Below are positions 1 to 13,885 of a stretch of DNA of 64,000 bases, one piece after another. Source of the DNA: Sanderia malayensis. Taxonomy: Eukaryota; Cnidaria; Scyphozoa; Semaeostomeae; Pelagiidae. The notes below the pieces were generated by a model that was not told where the DNA came from, made no database searches, and saw nothing but the letters and a program-made list of their open reading frames with translations. Location of the stretch: the NCBI GenBank assembly GCA_013076295.1, contig RQOL01000519.1:1798001-1862000 (forward strand), written 5' to 3'. Each line of letters starts with the position of its first letter. Position 1 is the stretch's first letter. Made by a program: the position numbers and the translations under genes.

Positions 1-2721
<2,721 letters not shown>

Positions 2722-3648
2722 GTTTTCTGCGAGCGTAGCAAATTAATTGCAATTCTTGCCCTCCACAAAGGTCTGTTTGGTAATGGTAAATTTCGTACGA
2801 GAAAGATATCAAAGTCCAACACTGCCTCGTTTGGAAAATAAGTAACGTAGGGGGCGTGGCAGAAAAGGGGTGAAGAGTGAAAGCAAGAAAATGTCATTCT
2901 TAATCAACCATACCCCTAAATTCAAAATCAACCAATAAAACTATATTTCAAAGTTCCCAGTAAAGCAATCAATATGTTTAAACGTCAACCAATGTTTCTC
3001 ATGTAAATAGAAAACTCCCCATGAATAACACATGACAATTTACAATATGAAATCTTTAGTACAAAGCAAGTAATTTGAATATACAATCGTTGAAAACTAT
3101 ACATATTATAATCACTACCAAGCTACATCTAAAGCTCAAAGTCAAATAAGTATTTATATCGAAATGCAATATCAAATCACATAGAACTATCACTCTGGTA
3201 AACGCTAAATTTGAAAACTCTTTGAAAAATGTCGTGCTCTGATATCGTGAACTCCATACAGTAAAAACCCGCATTTAAGAATCAATGGCTTAAGGACCTC
3301 CAGGTTGATATTTCTGCTCAAACAAACAGAAGAAACAATAGTCTATTGCTAAAACAACAATAGCATATTGTAGTTTTAAGAATAAACTGGATGTGAAATT
3401 TGAGGTTCTGGTTTGCGGTATTTTTACTGTAGATGTGTTTGTTTTGTAAGAAATTCTAATCGCGTAACGTACGATCGTATTTGTGCATATCGAAATTAAA
3501 AGAATAAAACTTTAAAATCAAATATGAACAGTACCACTCTGGCCCAACAAGCGGGCATTTCTGAATAAATACCGAAATCTCCCGATTCTAAAAGGTGTAT
3601 GGGGGTGCGTGCGAATTCTCGCTCGGCGAGAAACGGAGCGTGGTGCGT
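2722..3648. other. Intergenic DNA between HADHA and the TIR-SAM gene
   Basis: This stretch separates the 3' end of the TIR-SAM gene from the 5' end of HADHA, both on the minus strand. No spliced or open coding sequence was recognised. It contains the HADHA 5' region and an inverted-repeat element at about 3257-3432, listed separately. Confidence 0.6.
3257..3432. repeat. Inverted-repeat element, AACAATAG hairpin family
   Basis: The left end reads TACAGTAAAAACCCGCAT and the right end is its approximate complement, ATGCGG-like followed by TATTTTTACTGTA. The centre holds a hairpin made of CAATAGTCTATTG and a second AACAATAG half. Related pieces occur at about 4307-4410, 4735-4860, 8600-8680 and 17740-17818. 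Size, inverted ends and copy number suggest a non-autonomous DNA transposon (MITE). No coding capacity. Confidence 0.55.
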
Positions 3649-6644
3649 CTACAAAGAGGTTTGCGTCAAGCTGGCACAAGACGAGGAAAGCTGCAACAAA
3701 TGCGACACCAGCAGTGGCATGTTCCTCGCAGAGAGTTTGTCATTGCTCATATCGATGCATCGGATCGAGGCGAAGATCCTTTTGACGTTGCCAGGGACGC
3801 TGTCCGGTGGCCAGGCAACCCACTGCAACAACACAACAACCAAAGGACGACTGAAGGAAGACGCTAGGCCAACCTCTTTCAAGAAATTTGCACTCTGCAG
3901 ATATCTCTGCGTTACACAGAGTACCACAGCATTGGATGTCTTTATGTTGTGTTCAATCTCGCTCGTCAGACTATCTGTGATGCCCATACGTGACGTCACG
4001 CTCGGCGTCATGCGAGGCATACTTTGTTGCGTCAGCGGCCGCTTGGTCACGTGTTCCATGTCGGACCAACATGAAAAGTGGGAGGACTGAAGTTGTCTGA
4101 TCAAGCCGCGCACCTTGAGTTGACAGTCCCAATGATAGCTGATGAAAACTTTCGGTAACGGCTGCAGGTTTGGTGGCTTCCCGAAATCCGGGCTGACGGC
4201 GCTTGCTTGGAGCTCAGGAGAACCACTGAGAGCTGGAAGAGAGACAAAGAATGGCTCTCTTAAATATTAATACTATTAATATATATTAAATATTAATATA
4301 GGAAACTGCTAATTTGCATCCAGCCAATTGTTTAAAAACAATAGGCTATTGTCTCTTCTGTTACTTTGAGCAAAATATCAGTCTGGAAGTTCTTAATCAA
4401 TTGGTTGGGAAAATTGGTGCACTGAAGCCTAAGATATTTAATCTTCACCCCAACTCTTTAATTCTGTTAGCTACACTCTAAAGGTTAGCCAATCAATTAT
4501 CAGCTTTCGAATCATGTGACAAGAATTCTGCAATACCTATTGTACTTTTGTCATGCAACTCAAATAAACCATACACACAAGTATAGAGTGTGTGAAATTT
4601 TACACATGCCATAACAATAGAACAAAAGGAGAGAACAATGAAAATTGGTTATTGCACACTTGAGATCTCATTAGCAGCCTCAGACTGATATACCTAAAGT
4701 TTTTCATGTTTGCAAATATGAAAGGGCAGTCCTCTTATCAAAGATCTGCGTATAAGAGCTTGCAAGTTTAGCATCCAGTCTACTTTTCAAAACAATATGC
4801 CATTGTTTCTTCTGTTGTTTCAAGCAGAAATATCAGCATAGAGTTCTTAATCCATTGGCTCTCATATGCAAATTTTGCAGTAGCAAAGAGTTTTTGAAAG
4901 ATATAATAACCATCCATACCTCCAATTTGCTTTGTCGTTTCTCTAAATGGTCTTATCCCCTCTTCAATATGTCTAAGATACCTTTGCTCGAAAACAACTC
5001 CGGACATTACTCTGACAGGTTTGATTTCATCCCAAAGAAGATCCAAGCCGTCAAGATACAGCAAAGTCTCAAAATTGATAGCTGGCTTGTCGGAGAGCAA
5101 TGAGGACAGACCGGGTCTTGTTTTCTCTGGCATAAATTGGAATATTGCCACTATCAAGGGTTTCTTCAGCCACTCTGAGAGAACAGCTTCGTAGAAAACA
5201 AACGGGGAGTCGCAAGCCTTCTCGGTTAAGAGCAGAATGCAATGGGATGATGCTGCCAGGTTGCTGGCATTTGCTCTGAGGAAATCCTCCTTCGACTGGC
5301 CAAGAATGTTGTGTGACAGAACCTGCAGTGAAATCAAGATGTACGTTTTGTAAAAATCGTTCAAACTTTTATGAATTAGAAACTTCTGACATTGAAAGCT
5401 TTATTTATCAAGTCCATATTGTTAGAATGTGATTAAATCTGGAAATTAACCTCTATAGATCTGTAATGATTCAACTTGCAAATAGATGCAGGTGGAGTTA
5501 TGACAGATTATTCAAAAAATAAGAAACTCATTCATTATTTACATACCCGTATGCCTTTCCTTTGCAAATCCGTCTTAAGAATGTTACCAAGTTGTTCATT
5601 GCTTGGATCTTGGATTAAGTAAGCCTGGTTCGGTTTCTGTCTAACGCTTTTATACTTTAGCCATTCGCAGTGTGATCCGGTTCTGGATTCCTCGTCACAC
5701 AGCAGTTTGACTCTTTGCAGGATCTTTCTCCTGCAAATCTGACTGTCAACAGCCAGGACATCTGACAACACACTGTCGGTCAACGTGATCAAAAGATACC
5801 CATCAATTTCAAACTCTTCAAAGGAGATTATATATTTCTCGTGAATCTTCAGGTATAGCAACCAATCCTGTACATCCTTGACAGTCCAGTTCACTAGAGG
5901 TTTCTTTTTAAATAAATTATTCATTGTTGGTTCATCGACGAGTTTTGGGACCTTCATGGAGAATCCATCACCAATTTCCTCCAGCTTCTTGTTCAATACT
6001 TCGATAAACATTGACACTTTTTCTGCTTCTGAAAGCCGGGAGATCTTCCCAAAACTGAGGTCAACAGAAACAGATCTAAGAAGTAGTTCAAAAATGTTCT
6101 CTACTGAATCACTCCATTTGTTGAATTTAACAATAAACAATTCCAGTGGCTTTGATTTTGCTTTGTCATCTGGGTAAGAGCTCTCCAGCATTCTTGCAAG
6201 CAACAACTCCGCTTCACACCTCGTTTGATTTGTTGCAAAGTACGCTTCAGATAAGATCATTACTGCAGCCTTGCACCTTTCTGCAGCATCCAAACGATTG
6301 CTAATAAAAAACGGGCTGTTAATCTCTTCCTGCAGAACGTCTTTATCAAACCATATTTCGTCTTGCAAACCGATTTCTCCGAGCTGTTTCACAAGCTCAA
6401 GCACAAATTTCTTCTCTTCGTAAGGAGCTTCGTAAGAATAAGATACGAAAATGCCCTTCTTCTTGATTTTCTTTCTCTCCTGAGATTTTGCACTTTCAAC
6501 TCCATTCTCATTCGACAACTGGGATCCATGAATATTTTGCATTTTATTTTCGAGCGTTGACACTTCATCTACAAATTCGCTGGCTATTTTCGGATTTGAA
6601 TTAATCCCTTCCGGTAACTTTTCCTCATTCACATCTTCCGCCAT
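3649..6644 (-). CDS. TIR-SAM-TIR-TIR protein (694 aa), putative innate-immune or NAD-signalling factor
   Basis: Three exons, 5547-6644, 4920-5322 and 3649-4232, join in phase to 694 residues. TIR1 is about residues 63-225 (GIFVSYSYE, then RCEAELLLA with E146). A SAM domain is about 250-316 (VNWTVKDVQDWLLYLKI). TIR2 is about 340-480 and crosses the first junction (FVFYEAVLS with E411). TIR3 is about 527-665 (KVFISYHWD, then NFLKEVGLA with E620). The glutamate in the third TIR helix, catalytic in SARM1 and in plant and bacterial NADase TIRs, is kept in all three. There is no signal peptide or membrane segment, so the protein is likely cytosolic. The first about 60 residues are acidic and low-complexity. 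SARM1 has ARM-SAM-SAM-TIR, so this is a different architecture. SAM domains commonly oligomerise and could cluster the TIRs. I do not recognise a named orthologue, and NADase activity is inference. The start is the first ATG of an open exon. Confidence 0.88.
4307..4860. repeat. Two diverged direct copies of the AACAATAG repeat inside intron 2 of the TIR gene
   Basis: Segments at about 4307-4410 and 4757-4860 share a common order of motifs: GCATCCAG, an AACAATAGGCTATTGT-like palindrome, TTCTTCTGTT, AATATCAG, then GTTCTTAAT with CATTGG or AATTGG. They lie about 450 bases apart in the intron between the TIR2 and TIR3 exons. They belong to the same dispersed family as the element at 3257-3432. 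Confidence 0.6.
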
Positions 6645-7347
6645 GTTGCAAGACGTTTACCCATTAGCAAAATCAATGTTTGTCAAGCAAATTAATCCAA
6701 ACCGTTTAAATTTTCATGAGTTGAGGTCAAAATAGACTAGACAATATTCAAACATTAACTGTTTATTCTTGAAAACACCGCGTTCGTAGACTTGGAGACA
6801 AGATACACACAGACAGCTTCGTTGAAGTTTGCATGTAAATTTTAATCCTTTGTGAACTTGAATGTCGCAAAATACAACGCCTCATACATTATTAACCACC
6901 AACTCACCTAACTAGATAAATTGGTTGAAATTACGAGTCAAATGACTGCTTTGCTTCAACTTGTTAACAAAAAAAACTGTTCACGAATCGTGAATGAACA
7001 AAACATGACAATTTTAAAAGCTGATCATATCAAGCATGCTCCGAAACCATCTGATGACGTCATAATGCAGAATCGTGTGAAAGTCATTCAAAGGTTGCTG
7101 GTTCGAGCCCAGCTAGCAAGTTGATAAAGAAACTGACATAAATGGAGATATGGAGTCAGAAATAATTCACGAAATATATTCAACACAATGACACAAGAAA
7201 TAAATGTCATAACAATCTATGCTTTGTACAACTTTAGAGTCTCTGAATATGGAAAATTCTCAAATCAATCGATTTTGACCTTCTGTTAATTATCCAATAA
7301 TTCTCTGTTGGTGAGTATTGTGTACTGTGAGTGCGAAGTGAAGATTC
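6645..7347. other. Intergenic DNA between TCEA 3' end and TIR-SAM 5' end
   Basis: About 700 bases separate two genes on the same strand. It should hold the TCEA 3' untranslated region and the TIR-SAM promoter. No coding sequence was recognised. A tRNA-like TΨC arm (GCTGGTTCGAGCCCAGC) occurs near 7094-7110, but no matching acceptor stem was found. Confidence 0.5.
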
Positions 7348-10300
7348 TCAACAAAACTAGATGAAGAAGAGAAAGATGAAATTATAAATGAGTTCATCAA
7401 ATAAAAGAAGGCAAAAGAAAAAAAATTAAAGAAGAATGATATGAAGAATACAAGCAAAAGAAGTTCACGAAAAAGCAGAGAAAAAGGGAGAGAAAACGGA
7501 AGGAGAGATCGATAGTGACAACAAGAAGGAGTTGAAGAAGATGAGCTAAAGGAATAATGAAGAACAACGGCATGATAAAATTTAGGTCTAATTACAAAAC
7601 AAAAAAAGAACAGGGTTTTTAAAGAGAAGAGAATAATATCTTCATTGAGAAGAAGGGATTTTGTCGAGAAGATAAATGGAATTCTTTGAGAAAGAAGAAT
7701 TCAATCTTCTCAGAAAGAAGAATGAGATCTTCTCAGAAAGAAGAATGAGATCTTCTCAGAAAGCAAAATGAGATCTTCTCAGAAAGAAGAATGAGATCAT
7801 CTCACCTTCCATCGTTTTCCACATTCGTTGCAATAAACAAAAGTTGTCATCGGTTCATCAGCACTTCGAGTTTGCACCTAAAACCGCGAAATCAATGCAA
7901 ACAATGAATACTGTGCAAGAAAGGGAAATAATTAGGCAAACAAATAAATCTTGGAACCTGTAACTTAACATTTGAACATGTTATTGAGAATTAAAATTTA
8001 ATGAAATTACACACAACGAATAAATGAATTAACAAACATATAATCAAATATACAACAAACAAACAAACGCAAAATAATGATAATCAAATGAACAAGGATA
8101 TAATAAAAAGACAAACAAGTGAGAATGCCATCAAACGAACAGCAAGCAAACAAAAAACAAGTTAATAAACAAAAACAAATGCATAAGAAACAAACAAATA
8201 AATATAAAAGAAAATAAGCAACAAAGCATACGAGTAGAAAGCGATATAAACCAGTAAACGATTATAATTTAATATACCTGATTATAAGTGCAGTTTCGCT
8301 TTCCGCATCGTGAGCATTTAAATTGGTCAGTTCCAGTTCCACCTGTCGTAGCAAGCTGATGATCTTTGATTGCCTGCTGAGTGAATTCTTGTCGTTCCTT
8401 CTTCATTTCTTCGCTTGCCATCTCCTGAGACAAGCAACAAATACTATTGTTGATTCACTGCTTCGTGCAGATCGACCTTCAACTGTTACTACACTGTTGC
8501 TAGCGGTCGTAGTCACATCAAACTAAAAAACATGTTTGCGAACGCATAGGCGTTTATGCAGCAAATAGCCACATATGAGAACCAACGGATCAAAATAATG
8601 GATGAAACAATAGCCTATTGTTTTGAACAATAGGCTGAAAACGCATCATTTGCAGGTTCTCGCGTGCCGCTTTTACTGTTTTGTATTTTCTCGATTAAGC
8701 GCCCACCAACGAATAAACGCCCCCTCAACAAACAAATAAGTGTCCCCTAAAAAGTGATGCGATCAATAGAAACACGGAGGCGTTTAATCAAAGAAATACA
8801 GTAAGGATAGAATGCAAAACTAACGACTTACGAACCTCAGGCTTCATGGTAGCAAATCTGGTCGGAGATATGCCACCCTTGATGACACGTTCTTTAAGTA
8901 ACGGGTTCTTCTTGTCTCGCAAATTCATAACTCTACTCTTAACTCTGTTTTTGTATTTTGTGCCGCTATCCTTGAACTCTTGAAAGATGGCTAGTGCGTG
9001 GAGAAATACATGCGCACATCATAAACTTCAAAAATCGTCAACCTTGGAATAATTTATCACCCAAGGATTGTTAAAAAGAAAGTGAATCATGTTATAACAT
9101 GATTTACTTTCGTTTTATGAAGAATTTATGAAGAATTTTGCGAACCAAATGTTAGTTTACTACACTGAGAGGTTTGCTGAATGCAAGGTTCCTTATGTTG
9201 ATATCCTAAGGCATTCAACAATTCATCGTTGTCATAATCATCATGGAGAAAGAAACTCATCAACTGATTTAATTACCATCCTCGATGTCTGTAGCCAGCT
9301 CCGTAATATCGACACCTAAACAAACAAAAAAAGCTGATAAGAGCAAACGAAGCAAATTACCCTATGCTACCCCTACCCAACTGTAACAGGATTACATTCT
9401 CGTTATCACGTAGCCCCGTATTCAAGTAATAATTGTAATCACGTGCTTCATGCCAATCAATGTCAATCATTAATTATATAGTATAAATAGCCTTGTCAAT
9501 TGTAATTCATACTTATTCTCATATTCTTACCTAACCCAACCCAACCCAACCCAACACTATTGCGAGCCTAAAATTGCATTCACATGAAATTCATCTTACC
9601 GTGATCTTCTTCGCCTTTCAACGAGCTTTCAAGCATTTCTCTGCATTTCTGCCTGATAGTGACGTCACCTTTGAGAGGTGGAAACGAAACCAATGGTTTT
9701 GGGGTGCTTTTGGGTAAATTTTTGCTACCATTGCCATTCACCTGACAACAAAAGACATTGTTATTAGAAACTGTCATCAATCATCAATCCTTGAATCACC
9801 CACCCACTCCAATTGTATAGAAGATTCCTAAGAGACATTCAACATCAAGCAATTTAAACAAAAAGGCAGCAAATAGCTGATCACAAATATTTGTACTGGA
9901 TAGCCAATTCAACAGTGATAGCTGTTATCAATGTGGGTCCATTAGGCATAAATCCTCAGATTTTCTGGGTAATAATTTACCATATTGGAAGGATCTGTAG
10001 TCCTTCATTCTGACCACATGTGGGCTCAAACCAGTGAAGACACAGCAAACAAAGCAAGCACCTTAACAACTAGGCTACGCAACTGTAATCATATTGTACC
10101 ATATTGATTGTAATCATATGTAATCATATCAATAGTATCATAGCAAAAAGAAACTTCAGTGACGATATTACCTGACTTATAGCAGCGGCAGCTAGGGTAA
10201 CACTGGATTGCGATGAGTTTGACATGTTGCTATCTGAAGAACATCTCTGTATGCTAGGGCTGTCAGATTTTGATGCCTTCGGCTTCTCTTGACTATCTGG

Positions 10301-11592
10301 TTTGGGAAAATAATTTCATATTTCAAGGACTGAGCTATCAATTCAGCTATCAGAAATGTGTACAAATAGATAGATGGGTAAACTTTTTCACAGAGAATAA
10401 TCAGGTTATAGCTTTACGCCGGATTCGACCTTGCCCAAATTACGGCAGATTAAAATGTTTTGTAATAATCCCTTCCAACCAATAATATAATTTCTATGAA
10501 ATACCTAGCAGCTTCTTCCAGGTTTTTATCAGCAATTTTGCCAATGATTGGATTTCATCTTTGTTACTTGCTTTTCTGAGGACATTCACAGACATGCCAA
10601 TTCTAGTTTTCTACAAATAAAAAGCTGACATCAAGATGGTTTATCGCAGATTTATAACATGGTTTATATCAGGATAGTTAATAGTTTGCACCAATAATAA
10701 AAAGAGAATTTTAATTTAAGAAAACAATTTATAACATTCATCTTTATGCATAAACATAACTTGCTACTTGATATAGTAGTGCAATTTACCCTTGGCATAA
10801 AAAACTCATGAGTGGGGATTTATTGAAGTGATTTTCCTTGTCCATAAATGCTGGTTTACTATACTAGTACTCAATTACATCTGAGCTCTGGCCAACCAAG
10901 GAAAATCTCACCTGAAGGATGTCTAAAGTAACTGGAATTTCTTTCAGTCTCTTCAGATTGTCCATTGCCATGACATCATCCTAGGGGTGAGAGAATATAT
11001 ATGTTTTTGCAAGAAAGTTAAACACTAATACTCAAAAATGTATATACTCAAAATATCAAGGAAAATTGCCACCCAGGCACAAAACACTCAATGTTGTGAC
11101 CATAACATAATATCTATCAACACATAATACTAAAAATGTTTCATAACATGACATTGCACTTCCGTCAATGGGAGTGTTTGGTAACATAGGTACGGACGTA
11201 CTGAAATTGGAAAATTGCTTAGAAAGTTTGAGCTACTTTTTTGAAAAAACTTTCTTGCAAACTTGCAGCGTATACTTAGCTATGCAGTCAACTGATGAAA
11301 ATTATAGTATTGATTACAACGATTATGATACTGACTACGATTATAGTGATATCGTTAATATCATAATCATCATGATGACAGAAGCATCATGTTTACATTA
11401 TATAACTATACACGTGTGTGATTTTAACTTCATCTGTCTCAGATTTTGGTTGATTCAACAAAGAATACGCATGCTTCAACAGAGAAGTATTGCCTATATT
11501 GAAAAACAGATGAAATAACCTAACAATACCGCTTGGCCCTGCTCCACAAGCTTCTCCAACTTCTTTCCAATTGCGAATACTTCGTCTTCCAT
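7348..11592 (-). CDS. TCEA1: Transcription elongation factor TFIIS
   Basis: Ten exons: 11530-11592, 10912-10980, 10505-10610, 10172-10296, 9600-9741, 9277-9315, 8836-8990, 8278-8424, 7806-7877 and 7348-7356, all in phase, giving 308 residues (human TCEA1 has 301). TFIIS binds stalled RNA polymerase II in the nucleus and stimulates cleavage of the nascent RNA. The LW/TFIIS N-terminal domain is in exons 1-3 ([28 protein letters not shown]). A Ser-rich linker follows in exon 4. Central domain II is in exons 5-8 ([20 protein letters not shown]). The zinc ribbon is in exons 8-9, with paired cysteines CSRC and CNEC and the catalytic loop [12 protein letters not shown], including the acidic DE pair that enters the polymerase active site. 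The last exon codes only Phe-Cys-stop, giving the family's RWKFC end. Which vertebrate paralogue is closest cannot be told; this looks like a pre-duplication TCEA. Confidence 0.96.
7690..7800. repeat. 25-bp tandem repeat in the last TCEA intron
   Basis: About four to five copies of a unit read as GAGATCTTCTCAGAAAGAA plus AGAAT, with few differences, lie directly against the 5' splice site of the final TCEA intron (exon ends at 7806). Confidence 0.75.
8600..8680. repeat. Copy of the AACAATAG hairpin family
   Basis: Contains AACAATAGCCTATTGTTTTG followed by a second AACAATAGGCT, then TTTGCAGGTTCTCGCGTGC and TTTTACTG. The same motif order recurs near 17740-17818. It lies in a TCEA intron. Confidence 0.55.
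8674..8804. repeat. Inverted-repeat MITE of the TACYGTAAA/ATAAGC family
   Basis: Left end TACTGTTTTGTATTTTC then CGATTAAGCGCCC; right end GGCGTTTAATCAAAG then AAATACAGTAA. The ends are complementary and carry the ATTAAGCGCC motif shared with elements at 15492, 24891, 40285, 49397 and 59471. It lies in a TCEA intron. Confidence 0.6.
9930..10085 (-). mobile_element. Probable tRNA-derived SINE
   Basis: On the minus strand an A-box-like TAGCCTAGTTGTTAAGG is followed about 30 bases later by a B-box-like GGTTTGAGCCC, the spacing of a tRNA-type RNA polymerase III promoter. The surrounding sequence does not fold into a full tRNA, and an unrelated body of about 80 bases follows. It lies in a TCEA intron. 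Family and exact ends are unknown. Confidence 0.5.
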
Positions 11593-12004
11593 TGTTCTTG
11601 TTGATATTCAGTGAGTGATCGCAGTTCAAATACGCTGATGACACGTCATTACAATTCAATCGATATCTCGACAAATAAATATCATTTGAAATTACTCCTT
11701 GCAGCGTAATTGGATATCTTTCTACACGTTAATCAACAAAAAATCAAGTGAAAGTAAAAATTGTCAATAAAAACAGCATGCTACAGTAACATGAACTCGA
11801 AAAGGGGCCTAAATTAGCGGGCAAGGACTTCATGTATGTAAACTATAGGTCCCGAAATACAATTATGAGCCAATGCATGATCAAGGGGTAGTATGTGTGT
11901 CCTTACAATGTATATGTAGTGTATAACACATGTATAGCACATGTACAACACATGTATAACATATGTATAACATGTGTAGCATATGTATAACACATGTATT
12001 AGTG

Positions 12005-13735
12005 CATTATCAGTGTACATTTGGGTAAAAACCTGTAAATACAGTGAATAGCAAGTGTATAAGGGTGTGTATAAGTGAAGAGAAGTGTATTAGTGCATTA
12101 TCAGAGTGCATTTGGGTGAAAACTTGTAAATACAGTGAATAGCAAGTGTATAAGGGTGTGTATAAGTGGAGAGAAGTGTATTAGTGCATTATCAGTGTCC
12201 ATCTCGGTGAGAACACGTAAATACAGTGAATAGCAAGTGTATAAGGGTGTGTATAAATGGAGACAAGTGTATTAGTGCATTATCAGTGTGCATTTTGCTG
12301 AAAACACGTAAATACAGTGAATAGCAAGTGTATAAGGGTGTGTATAAGTGAAGAGAAGTGTATTAGTGTATTATCAGAGTTCATTTGGGTGAAAACCTGT
12401 AAATACAGTGAATAGCAAGTGTATAAGGGTGTGTATAAGTGGAGATAAGTGTATTAGTGCATTATCAGTGTGCATTTCGGTGAAAACACGTAAATACAGT
12501 GAATAGCAAGTGTATAAGGGTGTGTATAAGTGGAGACAAGTGTATTAGTGCATTATCAGTGTGCATTTCGGTGAAAACACGTAAATACAGTGAATAGCAA
12601 GTGTATAAGGGTGTGTATAAGTGAAGACAAGTGTATTAATGCATTATCAGTGTGCATTTCGGTGAAAACACGTAAATACAGTGAATAGTAAGTGTATAAG
12701 GGTGTGTATAAGTGGAGAGAAGTGTATTAGTGTATTATCAGTGTCCATCTCGGTGAAAACACGTAAATACAGTGAATAGCAAGTGTATAAGGGTGTGTAT
12801 AAGTGGAGACAAGTGTATTAGTGCATTATCAGTGTGCATTTCGGTGAAAACACGTAAATACAGTGAATAGCAAGTGTATAAGGGTGTGTATAAGTGAAGA
12901 CAAGTGTATTAATGCATTATCAGTGTGCATTTCGGTGAAAACACGTAAATACAGTGAATAGTAAGTGTATAAGGGTGTGTATAAGTGGAGAGAAGTGTAT
13001 TAGTGTATTATCAGTGTCCATCTCGGTGAAAACACGTAAATACAGTGAATAGCAAGTGTATAAGGGTGTGTATAAGTGAAGACAAGTGTATTAATGCATT
13101 ATCAGTGTGCATTTCGGTGAAAACACGTAAATACAGTGAATAGTAAGTGTATAAGGGTGTGTATAAGTGGAGAGAAGTGTATTAGTGTATTATCAGTGTC
13201 CATCTCGGTGAAAACACGTAAATACAGTGAATAGCAAGTGTATAAGGGTGTGTATAAGTGAAGACAAGTGTATTAATGCATTATCAGTGTGCATTTCGGT
13301 GAAAACACGTAAATACAGTGAATAGTAAGTGTATAAGGGTGTGTATAAGTGGAGAGAAGTGTATTAGTGCATTATCAGTGTCCATCTCGGTGAAAACACG
13401 TAAATACAGTGAATAGCAAGTGTATAAGGGTGTGTATAAGTGAAGAGAAGTGTATTAGTGCATTATCAGACTGCATTTGGGTGAAAACTCGTAAATACAG
13501 TGAATAGCAAGTGTATAAGGGTGTGTATTAGTGCATTATCAGTGTGCATTTCGCTGAGAACACGTAAATACAGTGAATAGCAAGTGTATAAGGGTGTGTA
13601 TAAGTGAAGAGAAGTGTATTAGTGCAAATACAGTGTAAAGGGCATTATCATAGTGCCCTTTGGTGGAAACACGTAAATACAGTGAATAACAGGTGTAAAG
13701 TGTGTACAAGTGAAGACAAGTGCATTACACATCAT
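12005..13735. repeat. Left-arm minisatellite, 91-bp unit
   Basis: Successive units start at spacings of 91 bases (for example GCAAGTGTAT at about 12051, 12142 and 12233). Each carries ATACAGTGAATAGCAAGTG and GTGCATTATCAGTG. Units differ by a few bases, with GAAGAG/GGAGAC and GGGTG/TCGGTG variants. Some variant pairs recur together, which suggests that blocks of more than one unit were amplified. Confidence 0.9.
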
Positions 13736-13885
13736 ATTATGCAAGGCAGGACTCACACGAAATTGTGCTTTTTGCGATTCTCATGAAAGCGTAAATTAAA
13801 AATTTGCAAGATGCTACATTCCTAAAGGCAATATTTGCACTATTTGCAATAACGATTTACACACTGTTCAGAGAATTGCACGGTG

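Noticed and set aside
3595..4113. Open frames on the plus strand across 3595-4090
   Set aside because: They are antisense to the TIR3 exon, which encodes a conserved domain in phase with the rest of its gene; the plus frames match nothing known.
3649..6644. SARM1 orthologue
   Set aside because: No ARM repeats, only one SAM domain and three TIR domains in a different order.
7040..7125. tRNA gene suggested by a perfect TΨC arm (GCTGG TTCGAGC CCAGC)
   Set aside because: No matching acceptor stem, D arm or A-box was found at the required distance.
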